A DNA stretch of 64,000 nucleotides from Hormiphora californensis (taxonomy: Eukaryota > Ctenophora > Tentaculata > Cydippida > Pleurobrachiidae), in assembly GCA_020137815.1 (NCBI GenBank), contig CM035361.1:3548413-3612412 (forward strand), read 5' to 3'. A program made the translations under genes and the position numbers. The notes under the pieces were generated by a model. It saw only the letters and a list, made by a program, of their open reading frames with translations. It did not search any database and had not been told where the DNA came from. The stretch's first letter is position 1, and the number at the start of each line of letters is the position of its first letter. This document shows, piece after piece, positions 46,069 through 61,300 of this stretch.

Positions 46069-49000
46069 CTATTTTTTATTGCAGCAGTGCATGTTGCAGG
46101 CACGGCACCACTTAGCTCCGGACACACTCCTGAAAAGTATATTGTAATTACAGTGTATATAAGCAGACGTGGGTTGGAAAATTCAAAAAACGTTACACGA
46201 ATTATTACAGGGGTATTTACAGACCGTTAACTTCTGAATTAACAAAACAAACATAGTTTGCTAAGCATGCCGATGTTGGCCGCCATCCCCCCGTCTGATG
46301 AAAAGTATAACAGATCTAATCAATTTATCTAATCAATTATTCATTAAATTATTCATTAAATTATTACCCACCTGATACTATCGTAAAAGAGTGTCATACA
46401 GCTGATTCCAATTGGAAGTCCCACCATTGTTATGGAGAGGAGTTTAGGTAGTTCGTCGTTCAGTAACATGACAATATCACCAAACCCGATAGTGGTAAAT
46501 CTAATCGCCTGGGGGGGGGGGGGGGGTGTGTTATCATAATAGAACCTTGTAATTAGTACGCCTATTAAAATGATCCACAACAGTTGTACTATCTATCAGG
46601 AACCGACCGAATCAGGGAATACTGGTCCCTGATTGGCTGATAACCAGTCACGTGATCTAAATAACGAGTTCTGATTGGTCGGTTCCTGCTATTTATACCT
46701 GCCAATAGAGCATTTCGAGTAGTGATGGATTCATGTGATTCTCCTCCCAGTCCCTCTCTTCAGGGTACACAACCCACAAGTGCATACCTAATTAGTTAAT
46801 TAATTAGTTAGGTTGTTAATAAATTAGTTGATTAATTAGTTAGGTGGTTAATTAGATATTTGATTTATTAACTAGTTATTAAATTGGTTTGTTCATTCAT
46901 GATTGGTTGATAAACATATTGGCTAAAAGGTTTTACCTGTATATATTGCCAGTCCGATTGTGCAGAGGAATGTTTTGAAAAGGGACAACCGAACTATCGA
47001 ATCAACTATCCACTTCCATTGAGTCAACTGAAATGAAACATGCGATGAAACAAATGAAAGTGCTTGTCAGCGCTAATAAATTCCGTACTTTGAATTTCAG
47101 GAACCGACCGAAACAACTAAACAACCAATCAAAACTCGTTATTTAGGTCACGTGACTGGTTACCAGCCAATCAGGGACCAGTATTTCCTGATGACGTCAT
47201 CACTAACCCGAGATATACAAATTATAACGTCATCGATTGAGGTTTTGATGTAGTCAGTAACATATGTGAGGTATGCAAGATAGATTGGGATTCCAAATAA
47301 ACCATAAATCATGGTGAGATATTTAGCAATGTCAGTGTGAGGGTAAACCAAACCATAACCTGAAAAATAGCTTAATTATCCCAATTAATTGACATAGGTA
47401 GCTAATTAAGGGTACACCGACCGAAATTTTTTGTCGAGTGCAGGGCAATCTCTCACCGTAGGGTTGTAGGCCATGCCAAGGAGACCTCAAATATGCAATT
47501 TGAGCTCTCAAGTCGAATTCATATTTTTGCTACAGCTGTTTAAAAAATGTCCTGTAAATTCGTTTTTGGCATCTCAAAAAATTTTTTTTAAAGATAGGAG
47601 CATGAAAATTTGGGGATTTGAAGAGGACATTAAGGTGAATAACCACAAAAAATTTTTTTGCAATCCGAGCTGATTTCCGGTCCTGAGATGGATTTCTTTT
47701 TTTCCACTTTAACGCCCTATTTGGCAAAGTTCCGAAAACATGTGAAAGCTGTAAATTGGTGAAAAGTTGCGTCTAACGATTATCTAAGTGGCCATAAATT
47801 TTGGGCGTATCCTTATTTGAGATAAGCTGTACAGAGTTTTTTTGTGAAAGCCGTCATTTCAGAAATAAATAAATTCCCTGTATCTCAAAAACGGCTGATC
47901 GTAGAGACCTGAGACTATGCTTAAACGATTCAGAAGGTCCGATTTTGGGGGGGTCTTCTGAGAGACATTTTGTTCCTACTTCAACCGTTTTTGCTGTAAC
48001 TGCGAAAAACAAATTCTATGAAAAGGGCAAAAGCTAAACTCCAATATCCTGTAATTAGGGAATTTTGGCTAGGAAAGGACCGAAACGATGGAAAAATGTG
48101 TAACAAGCTAATTCCTTCACTATTTGGTCCATATGGGTCCCTATAATCACCAAAAACAAAATCACAAAAAATCCACGATGGCGAAGATGAATTTTTGTTT
48201 TTCGCAATTACAGCAAAAACGGTTGAAGTAGGAACAAAATGTCTCTCAGAAGACCCCCCCAAAATCGGACCTTCTGAATCGTTTAAGCATAGTCTCAGGT
48301 CTCTACGATCAGCCGTTTTTGAGATACAGGGAATTTATTTATTTCTGAAATGACGGCTTTCACAAAAAAAAACTCTGTACAGCTTATCTCAAATAAGGAT
48401 ACGCCCAAAATTTAAGGCCACTTAGATAATCGTTAGACGCAACTTTTCACCAATTTACAGCTTTCACATGTTTTCGGAACTTTGCCAAATAGGGCGTTAA
48501 AGTGGAAAAAAAGAAATCCATCTCAGGACCGGAAATCAGCTCGGATTGCAAAAAAATTTTTTGTGGTTATTCACCTTCATGTCCTCTTCAAATCCCCAAA
48601 TTTTCATGCTCCTATCTTTAAAAAAATTTTTTTGAGATGCCAAAAACGAATTTACAGGCCATTTTTTAAACAGCTGTAGCAAAAATATGAATTCGACTTG
48701 AGAGCTCAAATTGCATATTTGAGGTCTCCTTGGCATGGCCTACAACCCTACGGTGAGAGATTGCCCTGCACTCGACAAAAAATTTCGGTCGGTGTACCCT
48801 TAATTGACTAATAATTGATGTTGTTAGCTATAAATAATTAAGAAGTATATCATGATATGTACAATCGATCATCTAAATTTAAATCAATTGTATGTAATTT
48901 AATTGTATGTAATTGTATGTAATTTAACTGTAATTTAGTTGTTAATTAATTTGTTATTTAATTATAATCTAACTGAAATTAAATTGTTTCTTAATTACCA

Positions 49001-51402
49001 AGTGTTGTTATGATTGTGTTACAGTACTGGAAGCTTCCCCAAAATACCCAATCGTTTCCAACTCGATCATTGTTCTTTCGACACATCTTAAAATTGGTGG
49101 GGGTGGGGGCTGGGGTGGGGTGGTGGGAGTGGGGTGGCTGGGTTTGGGGTGATGTGGTGGATAGAGGCGATGTGGTGGGTAGGGGTGGGGTGGTGGGGGG
49201 TGGGTGGTGGGGTTGGGTGGTGGGTGTGGGCCGTGGGTGGTGGGGGTGGGGTGGGGTGGTGGGAGTGGGGTGGTGGGGAGGGGCAGGGTGGTTGGGAGGA
49301 GGGCTTCCGGGGTTGGGGTTCTTTCGAAGCATCTGAAAATGGGTAGGGGTCTGCTATTTATCCTGTAGCAGAAATATTTTAAATCTTCTTACATTGCCTT
49401 GAAGCTTAAGAAGGTCTGTTAGAAGAGGGTATGGTTCATCGAGATGGGTTTCAAAATGACGCAAGTTTTTGTACGCTTCTGCATTACTCTCTTGATTCCC
49501 CTGTTTAGTTATAGAAAGAACATGTTGTCAAAAAGAGTTATCATACAAATGTTATCCAATATGTTTATTCAATATCATAATTTGGGGAAACTATTCGTCT
49601 GGTAAACTGATCAACTCTGGTAAATCACCTCTACATACTGTAGAACTCCTATCAAATAGAGGTGATTGCATTTAAATATAGTTGGACCCCAATTTTCCGG
49701 GATACTCGGGGGAAAGGGTTTTGCTCGGTAAATCGGCGTGTTACTTTGAATGAAAATAAAAAACTTGCCTTGTTCTCGTAGTACATAAAGACGAAGGTGC
49801 CGCCGATAACAAACCCGATATTTAACAGTAGAATTGCAACAGAGTAAAGCAAACCCGGTACCTCTGGTATATCCTGAAGAATTAATTAATTAGTTAATTA
49901 ATTAATAAGTATCTCATTAGGGGGTGGAGCAATGACCGTGGAAAATTCGACAAAACCTATTATAGGTGGAGCAATGACCGTGGAAAATTTGACAAAACCT
50001 AAGCGAGGGCTATTGGGGTTTCATTTAGCCGTGGTGGCACTAGGTCACGCGGCGTCATACACATTTTCATTTGGAATTTTCACTTGGAATTTCCATTTGA
50101 AAACCATCCACGCGCATGCACGTGCAAGCTTCAAACACAAGTTAGAAGCACGGGACCTTCACCAACTTATTTGTTTTGATCCAAGGATCACTTTAGTGAA
50201 AGTCCCATGGTTCTAACTTGTGTTTGAAGCTTGCACGTGCATGCGCGTGGATGGTTTTCAAATGAAAATTCCAAATGAAAATTCCAAATAAAAATGTGTA
50301 TGACGGACTGTCACAGATTATACTGGCAGCTGACAGTGCTTTCATTATTTCTAACCTGGGTAGTAGCGTGTTCTTTCGGGGGTTCAACTGTGTTCGACCC
50401 CGCTGTCACAACCTCAGATGCATCAGAATCACCTGTGAGAATCAGAATCACCTGTGAGAATTAGAATCACCTGTGAGAATTAGAATCACCTGTGAGAATC
50501 AGAATCACCTGTGTGAGAATTAGAATGACCTATGGGAATTAGAATCACCTGTGAGAATTAGAATCATCTGTGAGAATTAGAATCACCTGTGAGAATTAGA
50601 ATCACCTGTGAGAATTAGAATCACCTGTGAGAATTAGAATCACCTGTGAGAATTAGAATCACCTGTGAGAATTAGAATCACCTGTGAGAATTAGAATCAC
50701 CTGTGAGAATCAGAATCACCTGTGAGAATTAGAATCACCTGTGAGAATCAGAATCACCTGTGAGAATTAGAATCACCTGTGTGAGAATTAGAATCACCTG
50801 TGAGAATTAGAATCACCTGTGAGAATTAGAATCACCTGTGAGAATTAGAATCACCTGTGTGAGAATTAGAATCACCTGTGAGAATTAGATATCTACAATC
50901 GGGCCACCTGATTTACCACAATTGTAATTTATACAGGAAGGATAGATTTCTCCCGGTATAGGAAATTTATGGTATTCGACCCCGATTAACTGGGCAAAAC
51001 TCACTGTCTTCGAAGAAATTATATCCCGAGGCATGTATTGATTGCCTTGAACCCCCCGCTCCTCCAGGCCCTAATCTATTTGACAACCTTTTTATCGGAT
51101 CCCGTTGCAACAACGCACCCTGAGAAATATAGTGTGTCAGTGAAACACCAAACAAGTAAATCAAAAAATGAATCAAGTATTAGAATTTAGAAACTGTGTA
51201 ATATAACTGCCTAAATTTGCCCAAAACTACCCAAAACTGCCCCAAACTGCCCAAAACTACCCAAAACTGTCCCAAAGTTACTGATTACATCTGATTTGCT
51301 GAACGTCTTCATTTGTAGTAACTCCGTAGTCTCTCCATCTTCTGCAATTGGAAAACTGGTGCCTCCCTCCTCCGAATTATCCACAGCCACATTAGAGTCC
51401 AT
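46069..51402 (-). CDS. Two-pore-domain potassium channel (K2P)
   Basis: Ten minus-strand exons with continuous phase: 51282-51402 (ATG), 50356-50432, 49769-49873, 49393-49500, 48999-49086, 47208-47359, 46937-47027, 46699-46787, 46372-46508, 46069-46129 (stop TAG). The product is 342 residues, within the usual K2P range. M1 is PGLLYSVAILLLNIGFVIGG. Pore 1 spans exons 5-6 and reads TTLGYG (YCNTIITTLGYGLVYPHTD), followed by M2 with GIPIYLAYL. M3 is in exon 7. Pore 2 reads TTIGFGD in exon 9, followed by M4. K2P channels set resting membrane potential as dimers. The intron after 49769 has a GC donor (AACAAG|GCAAGT); the rest are GT. The acidic Ser/Thr-rich N terminus and short Cys-rich tail (CRACNMHCCNKK) are unusual. 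Confidence 0.85.
46597..46688. mobile_element. CAGGAACCGACCG repeat family copy
   Basis: About 92 bp with inverted ends CAGGAACCGACC / GGTCGGTTCCTG and inner TTGGCTGATAACCAGTCACG. Other copies: 41290-41410, 47098-47191 (reversed, ending 17 bp from K2P exon 6), 52538-52647, 56281-56357 and 56746-56850. Confidence 0.65.
47406..48803. mobile_element. TTAA-flanked 1.39-kb palindromic element, copy 2
   Basis: TTAA GGGTACACCGACCG ... CGGTCGGTGTACCC TTAA. Same family as 31095-32493, with near-identical arms and the same 65-codon frame in each arm. It lies in the K2P intron between the exons for the two halves of pore 1. Confidence 0.8.
49095..49345. repeat. G-rich minisatellite (GGTGGGG-type)
   Basis: More than 200 bp of GGTGGGGGTGGG-like text on the + strand (C-rich on the gene strand) in K2P intron 4. 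It has many G-runs able to form quadruplexes. Open frames across it are artefacts. Confidence 0.8.
49677..49742. mobile_element. Degenerate pogo-like MITE fragment
   Basis: Left end (AGTTGGACCCCAATTTTCC) and inner CTCGGGGGAAAGGGTTTTGC only. Confidence 0.5.
50040..50312. mobile_element. Foldback MITE (GTCATACACATTTT family), copy 2
   Basis: Same sequence as 29280-29535, opposite orientation. The flanking CCGCG and GTCC edges swap accordingly, which helps define the element ends. Confidence 0.75.
50431..50890. repeat. 19-bp minisatellite containing the K2P exon 2 acceptor
   Basis: About 23 copies of GAGAATTAGAATCACCTGT. On the minus strand each unit reads ACAG|GTGATTCT, the same as the real acceptor and first bases of K2P exon 2 at 50432. 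Each unit thus carries an AG|GT that could serve as acceptor or donor. Confidence 0.85.
51215..51281. repeat. (CCCAAAACTG)n array abutting the K2P exon 1 donor
   Basis: Six to seven 10-bp units. On the gene strand the donor ATCA|GTAACTTTGGG runs directly into CAGTTTTGGG units. Confidence 0.65.
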
Positions 51403-51633
51403 TGAACTACTAGTTATTAATTAAATCACTATAACTGGGTTACTTATCCTGTCACTAACTATTATGTTATTGATTAATGTTTAGTTTACTGTGTTTATGA
51501 TCTCCTTCATTATCTTAATAATGGCTGAGCAATTTTCACGGCCGATTTTTCAAACACGAATATTTTTGAGCTGACAAATGCAGACAACACAACACAGCTG
51601 ACTACTGAGGGACAGGAAGTGAGAGAGAGAGAA

Positions 51634-51664
<31 letters not shown>

Positions 51665-51979
51665 AAGTGAGAGAGAGAGAAAGATATTGCGAGTGAGAGA
51701 GACTATTGAGGGCTCGAATCTGCCCAACACACCGAAAATTATTGTTTTCCCGACCCTGTTTGTTGCTGTTGATTCCCATTTTACTTGCATCACCTCAAAA
51801 AAACTGTTTTAGATTTCGCTTCCATTAAACATGCAGCTTACTTTGCATTACGTTACTATACTGTATTTGTGTAGGGATTTATCTGGAGGGAGAACTCGAC
51901 GCGACGGAGGAGGGAGTAAAATATCAAAAACTAGTGTTTTATTTAATTGCTAGTTTGCAGTAGTATTACACTAGGTATA
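51403..51979. other. Divergent intergenic region between K2P and the membrane-protein gene
   Basis: 578 bp between two opposite ATGs, so it probably holds both promoters. GA microsatellites occupy 51620-51680. No clear TATA box is seen. A canonical promoter cannot be assigned from sequence alone. Confidence 0.5.
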
Positions 51980-54418
51980 ATGACGTATCTCCCGGTGCGA
52001 GTCGGGATAACAGCAAGCCTAACCACTGCTTCAATTGCATGTGTTTATGTCACAGCGCTCTACCTTCAGGTACTTTGTTATAATAATCCTCAACAGTTAT
52101 CACCTATAATGTCCTATAAATGAACCGAGTGTCACAGTGAAATAATTAAGTGTGTGTATTAGGGTTATATTTCTTTAAAAACATAACCAGTTTCAATAAA
52201 ATTAATCAATATCAATAATTGGTGACATAGACACCTGGCGCGACCCACCGCACGTCGCGGCAGGTGTCTATGTCACCAATATTAATCAATGCAACTCGCA
52301 GGAGGAGTAGAGCACTATCCGGGACAAGGACCATCAGTAAAACTAATCAATATTAATCAAAAAACTCGCAGGAGTGGATATTTGATTCCGAGGAAGCTAA
52401 AACTCCCTGTAACGTCGCCAAGATCCTCTCCATTGTTCTATCCCAAGCCCCTGATCCGCTCAGAGTCGTTTGGATGGTTTCTACTGTTGTATTTGCACTC
52501 AAACATGTCTTCTTTGCTTCACTTTACGACAGGTAACCAGGAACCGACCGAATCAGGAAATTCTGGTCCCTGATTGGCTGATAACCAGTCACGTGACCTA
52601 AATAACGAGTTCTGATTGGTTGTTTACTTGTGTCGATCGGTTCCTGCAGATAACCAGTTATAGTCATAGAAACATAGCCGGAATGAGCCCTGAGGCTTTA
52701 AGTTTCTCACTTCTCAGCCTGCATTTTAAGTCACTGACTTAAAATGCAGGCTGATCTCAAATTCTTTTCCCAAAACCAGTGAATGATATATCATATTTTT
52801 ATCATGATAAACCTAACTTTGTATTTGATTAAAAGGCTAAAGTACTATTATTATAAGTATTATTATAAATGTTATAATGTCTGTCAAACAGTTATTTAAC
52901 ATGTGACATGTTCCAGGATCTATAGTGGTCTGCTAAGTGACGTCACGGTGGTATTGAGAATCATTGTTGGTGTTGCTAAGGCAACGGAATGCTCCCTGTT
53001 TATGGTGGTTTCTTGGTTCGTAACATATCATCCAACTAGTCAATATACAGGTACCTTTATTGTGAAAAATTTAAAACGGAAAATTCTACCACCACCACCC
53101 ATCCCTACCACCACCACCACTCATCCCTACCACCACCACCCAGCCCCTACCACCACCACCCATCCCTACCACCACCACCCATCCCTACCACCACCACCCA
53201 TCCCTACCACCACCACCCATCCCTACCACCACCACCAATCCCTACCACCACCACCTATCCCTACCACCACCACACATCCCTATACCACCACCCATCCCTA
53301 CCACCACCCATCCCTACCACCACCACACATCCCTACCACCACCCCATCCCTACCACCACACATCCCTACCACCACCCATCCCTACCACCACCCCATCCCT
53401 ACCACCACCACCCATCCCTACCACCACCACCCATCCCTACCACCACCCATCCCTACCACCACCACCTATCCCTACCACCACCACACATCCCTATACCACC
53501 ACCCATCCCTACCACCACCACCCATCCCTACCACCACCACCTATCCCTACCACCACCACACATCCCTATACCACCACCCATCCCTACCACCACCACCCAC
53601 TCCTCCTGCACCCCTCCTGCACCTCTCCCACCCCTCCTACCTCTCCTACCAACCCCTCCCACCTCTACTACCGCGCCCCATGTGTATACTAACATGAATC
53701 ATTGTTCAGACCAGTTATTCATGGTATTTATAATCGTCATCCTAATTTCCATGGTAACTGTCTTACTTCTCGACTTTGCAACAATTTACACACGCATCAA
53801 GCAACGAGGTAGGTAGTAAAGTCTAGGTGTATTTCTATGCTGATTGCTGCTGATAAAATATGAAAATGCAGGAATTGCTGCACTGCAACTGGTGTGTTCT
53901 AAACCCAATTGTTCCTGCGACAGGTTATTATGGCACGGGATCACTAAACTGTAAACTGGTGTCTCTCCTCGCCTTCCTGGGTCTCTGGTTTATGCATCAC
54001 GTGGCGTGTAAAGACTGTTGTTCATCAGATACCTGCCCCCAAAAGGAGCACTGCAGGTATAACTGTACTGCAGCTAGGTAGACCAGCTATAGATCTAAAT
54101 TAATTGTTTGACTTAAATTGACTATCCATTTAAATCGTGTTCCGGCCTCTCTCTTTCACATCGACTGACTATAATAATTTCCCCGTTTTTCAAGTCTGTA
54201 TCAGCCTACATATACAAATAACATTATTCCCCTGCAGAGATGCGGCCCTTGCCACAAGTCTAATGACAATTCCGATATTTCTGGTTTTCCACGGCACCGA
54301 CTGCCTGGACTTTATAAAACTCCGCTGTATTGTCAGATTGCCAGGGTGGGGCGGCTCTAAAGGATATCAGCAGATAAATGATGGACGACGAGGTAGTGAC
54401 GATGCAGGGACTTTGTAA
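51980..54418 (+). CDS. Six-pass membrane protein of unknown family
   Basis: Six + strand exons, phases all matching: 51980-52069 (ATG), 52372-52532, 52917-53050, 53710-53808, 53924-54056, 54238-54418 (stop TAA); 265 residues. Hydrophobic spans: GITASLTTASIACVYVTAL; VVWMVSTVVFALKHVFFASL; LRIIVGVAKATECSLFMVV and on to WFVTY; LFMVFIIVILISMVTVLLL; LVSLLAFLGLWFMHHVA; ATSLMTIPIFLVFHG. A Cys-rich loop, CKDCCSSDTCPQKEHC, separates spans 5 and 6. The tail is polar and acidic (GSDDAGTL). I do not recognise the family. It could be a small orphan membrane protein or a divergent member of a known TMEM group. Its exon 1 lies head-to-head with the K2P gene. Confidence 0.75.
52222..52283. repeat. GC-rich hairpin, second copy
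   Basis: GGTGACATAGACACCTGGCG ... CAGGTGTCTATGTCACC, a stem of about 25 bp sharing its core with the hairpin at 11634-11698. Confidence 0.6.
53085..53690. repeat. (CCATCCCTACCACCACCAC)n minisatellite
   Basis: About 30 copies of an 18-20-bp unit in intron 3 of the membrane-protein gene. The long proline/threonine/histidine frame across it is an artefact. Confidence 0.9.
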
Positions 54419-55728
54419 CCATGGTAACCATGATGCAGGGACTTTGTAACCATGGTAACCATGATGCAGAGAGACAAGATAGAGGGACTTTTTAACCATG
54501 ATAACCAAAATGCACGGTAACCACAATGTAAGGACTTTGTAACCGTTTTTGTTAAAATAAGGGTAAATTTTTTTATTTTTAAACCATAATCACAGTGTTC
54601 TTTTGTCGATTTATTAATTTCAAATCGTGAATTCAAATATTGATCATGTCCCGTGCATGAGAGTCGCTGCATTTATGGAGTACTCCTGGCCCTGGGTACT
54701 CAATAGTTATATTTAGTAGCACTACCTACTAGGTAGTGCTATTAAATAGCTCATTGAGTAGTACCTAGTAGAAAGATTCATCTGTGCCTTCTGTGCGGTG
54801 AAAGTACGATTTCACGTAATGCGGAAATAGATCTTTCGGGCGATCTATTCGGGCATTTCTTTTGGGCCCCCGTAATCCGCTGCCTTGAGTTCTTTCTTCT
54901 GACGCATATCCAGAGCTTGGCATAATGTCGACCTCATGTAGCATCATCCCACACAGATAAACCTCCACGATAACTGCATTAATTATCTTTCAATTGGATA
55001 GCTCATAAAGCCACCTAAACTAATCTTTAATAACATCATAGTGCTAGATAGCACTCATTATAGTTAATAACATACAGGTCCATATAATACTATATAATCC
55101 ATAGTCTATATGATGCATTATTGTATTAGTAGAAACTTGCTTACAATATGTTTTGATGCTCTTTTGCACACATATATTACATGAAGAGCTTGTATGGTGT
55201 GTTAGAACTAAACGAGAGATCATTTAGTTGCATGTTAATTCCCAATGAAAATCAAAACGCCGTGAAGCTCTGTACGGTACATTACAAGTACATTACAATT
55301 AAATACATTGCAAGCATGTACTTAATTGTACTTAATTGTATCTTGAGAACATGGCGGTTTTTCAGGTATGACTGTATCTAGCTGTGAAAGCATGATCAAG
55401 ATCATTTTTGTATCTTGAGCTCAAGCAACAACTTCATTCCTCTGTCACATTGGTATAAAACTATAATTGTACAGCTGCTATTAGTCTCAACACTGGATAG
55501 TAATGTATTATATAGGTATTACATTGTGGTAGCAGTTATTATAGTAGTATGTAGTATTAAAGTAGTGTACACAAATTATTTATTATTGTACTTTTCACGA
55601 CCGGGACGTTTACAATCATCCGTTGTAAACTGCACAGCTGGTCCGTTGGTTTGCTGCCTATTATAGTGTGTCGGCGTGGCTTTGTTGTTTGATCTAGAAC
55701 CGCGCTTACTCACTTTACAGATATATAA
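54419..55728. other. 3' flank and intergenic DNA, nothing recognised
   Basis: Begins with copies of GGACTTTGTAACCATGGTAA that include the end of the last exon. AT-rich after that, with a small hairpin (TAGTAGCACTACCTACTAGG) near 54715. Confidence 0.4.
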
Positions 55729-55841
55729 TACAGTCGGACTCCACGCCTATTTACCGGAACCACGATCTTTACCGAAACCACGATTTACAACGGGCAAAAT
55801 CCTCTTACCTGAGCATCCCGGTAAATCGGGGTCCGACTGTA
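55729..55841. mobile_element. Pogo-like MITE copy
   Basis: TACAGTCGGACTCCACG ... CGGTAAATCGGGGTCCGACT, flanked by TA. Confidence 0.65.
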
Positions 55842-58323
<2,482 letters not shown>

Positions 58324-61300
58324 ATGTTAATTGTGTTGTTATCTCTCTGGTTGGCCGGTGTATCCTCCGATAGTTATCAACCCCTCGAGGGAGTCCTTGA
58401 CCTCAACTCCCTCAACGGGGATGGAATTAAAATACCAATAGGTAATGTGTTTTATCAGATTTACCAAAACGTGGCTGAAAACTGAGTTTCAGTTTTGACT
58501 GTCATGCCCCCCCTTATCTCTATATATGTGGAAAACCTTACATATGCACCTTAAATATGCACTGTTATATTCTTTACTCGTTAGGTGACACGACTGCTGG
58601 TGTTAGTATTTCCTTCACTCTCCACTCAACAAGAGCAACAGGAGACTCCTATGTGAAGGTTTTCAGCCTCCTAAACACAGATGTATCCTTCAAACGGTCT
58701 TCAGCCTGCACGCTACAGCTGAACAAAGACAAAACTCAGTTCTCATGTTAGTATTATAATACATTATTTTGTTTTTAGTGTATCATATAATACTTGGGCT
58801 GATTATAGTAAGTTAAACTTAATTTATAATAAAATGCAACAGTATCAAAAAATTTAGTTTTATTATAATTGCAGATGATCTGGAAAATTGCCAGTCGAAC
58901 TCCCTGAGATCTGGATTAAAGCTTCAAATAGAATTACATCCGTCCTCTCCACAACTTTATCAAAACCTCCAACTCGTAGCCCCATCTACTACCCACGACT
59001 TGACAAATCCTGTTGTTACCGAGGAGAGAGTGATGGTTATACATAACAGCAGTAGTAGTGGGTTGTATCTCTCAGCGGTCAATGCTGACCATCTGGAGAC
59101 ACCGACCACACAAAATGAACTGAGAAGACGATATAAGAGGTAAAAGTACAAAGTAGTAAATTAATTTAATAACTTAATTAAGTAAATTTATTTTAGAATA
59201 ATTTGTCATGTTTTCTGCAGGTATGAGCATGGTAACCTGTTACCCGGAAAACTTTTGAATTTTACAAGTTTTCCTTATCAGTCTGACACTTTGGGGATTT
59301 TGGAATCTAAATTAGGTAAGAAGGTTTCAATAAGAATACTTTTTTAATCGACGACTTTAGTTAATGAAACTGTAACTTATTTTTTAGCGTGGCAGGTACC
59401 TGGGAAATCACAAAAAATAAGCGAAGATCTTGTGCTACAACTTCCCAAATCGAGTAACTCCAAATCTTTATACTTCGCTGCAACGTATGGCGGGGAGACG
59501 TATAGTGCTAACAGTGTTTGGTTATCTGATTCCAATTTATACGGTAAATACATACAACAGTTCCTGTAATCGAGTAAAGACCGTTCACAGTCCTATATTC
59601 TGTATGTTCTGTAACTTAAAAGTTCTGTAACTAAAAATTCATTTAACTCATAGATGTTTTTCAGTTTTCCTGTCGTTCTGTATCGCAGAAAATTCGTCTT
59701 ACTCCAGCATATCATCATTGGGATCATTCGATTTAACTCAAGAAGAAGCAGTGGAGGAATGTCGACAAGACCAAGGTAAGTTTATTAACACCAATAACTT
59801 TGCGACCCAATTGTTTTAAAACTAATATCTTTGCAGCCCAATGTGTTTCAAAACTAATAACTTTGCAGCCCAATGTGTTTCAAAACTAATAAATTTGCAG
59901 CCCAGTGTGTTTCAAAACTAACAAATTTGCACCCAAGATTGTTGTGGAATTCAGAAATATACGAATGGTAGTTTTGTTCTCACTTCTACGTGTAGATTGA
60001 CTGACGCAACCAGCACAACGACTATAACCAAGGGCCCTTGTAACAATGAAGGTAATATACAAACTTTAAACCTCACTTTTTAATAACCTGATCATTGAAT
60101 TTCTCAATAATTTGAACTATTAAAGAAATAATAATTTTAACTATAATGGATTTAGTTTAGAATTGCGGTTTTTAAAATATATAAAGTTTACCGACTTGGC
60201 CTGCTGTACGTATAACAATATATTTATTACCAGGCACCAACGTGTATGATCTTCAAAAAGTGCCAGTGACATCATCAATCGTGGAGCTAACGGATCTGGA
60301 GGCGGGGGAATCCTCAGAACACAATATCTATGCGTATCTGTATCCTGGACTTATCTTAAAAAATCAACTTTTCACCAAAGAGTAAGCAAAATCCCTTTAA
60401 AACATTTCCTCAAATTGCTTCTCGATAAACAATGACCCTCCAACCAACCAACCAAACAATGACCCTGATCGCAACACTATGTACCTCGAACAATACTATG
60501 TACATTATAGGCTATAGCTCTATTCAGTGCAGTTATCCCCAAGTAAGCAATGCAATAATGATGATAACATTACATTGTACGAATGACATGCAATTCTTTC
60601 AGTACAACCCGGTGTGCGATATCTAACACCGGGAACCCAACAGAAAACGTGGACATTTTGCTTTCGGTCACCCCTCCTTCCGATGCAGTAACTCTAGAAA
60701 TAACTTATAGCAGCAACATTGTGACCAAAGAGGTTAGATATCAAGTAGTTTTGAAATAGTTTTGAAATACTTTAGCATGAAGCTGGTAATGTAGCGATTT
60801 ATTAATTATTTTAACCTCTAGGTGCTAACGGTTCAGTCTGGTGTTCCGTTTGTCCATCTCCTCAGCTCTGTGGACTGTGAAACTTGTTTCAGTAGCTGAT
60901 CTGGACGATGAGAACTGCAAATACTTGGTCGCTAGTAGAGGTAATAACAATTGGGTAGTAGGACCGTCCGGGTAAACTCAGGGAGCGTTTGCACGTCATT
61001 TCGGAGTCAAATCGGGTTCAAATCGGGTTCATTTCGGGTTAATTTCGGGGTCACTTTTATTTGCTAGAAGAGGTTATACACATTAAGTCGTTCTATATCG
61101 AGCTCTACACTCACCGTTTTTCTCCAGACAGCTGTGAAGCGACTAGGAAACTGAATAACTATGGTTCTTGGATCGTTCCAAGGAAAGCGTACGATACAAG
61201 CATCAATGAAACGTGCTCTGGAAATGGCAGCGTTTCCTTTGACTGGTAACTAATATATATATAATATTTTATCTCATCTCTGTTCTAATGTAGATAATAT

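Noticed and set aside
50431-50890. A CRISPR array or similar regularly spaced repeat
   Set aside because: Units are directly adjacent 19-bp tandem copies without unique spacers, in an intron of an animal gene.
52903-53697. 264-codon open frame rich in Pro, Thr and His
   Set aside because: Only its first part is exon 3 of the membrane-protein gene. The rest is an intronic minisatellite after a good donor at 53050.
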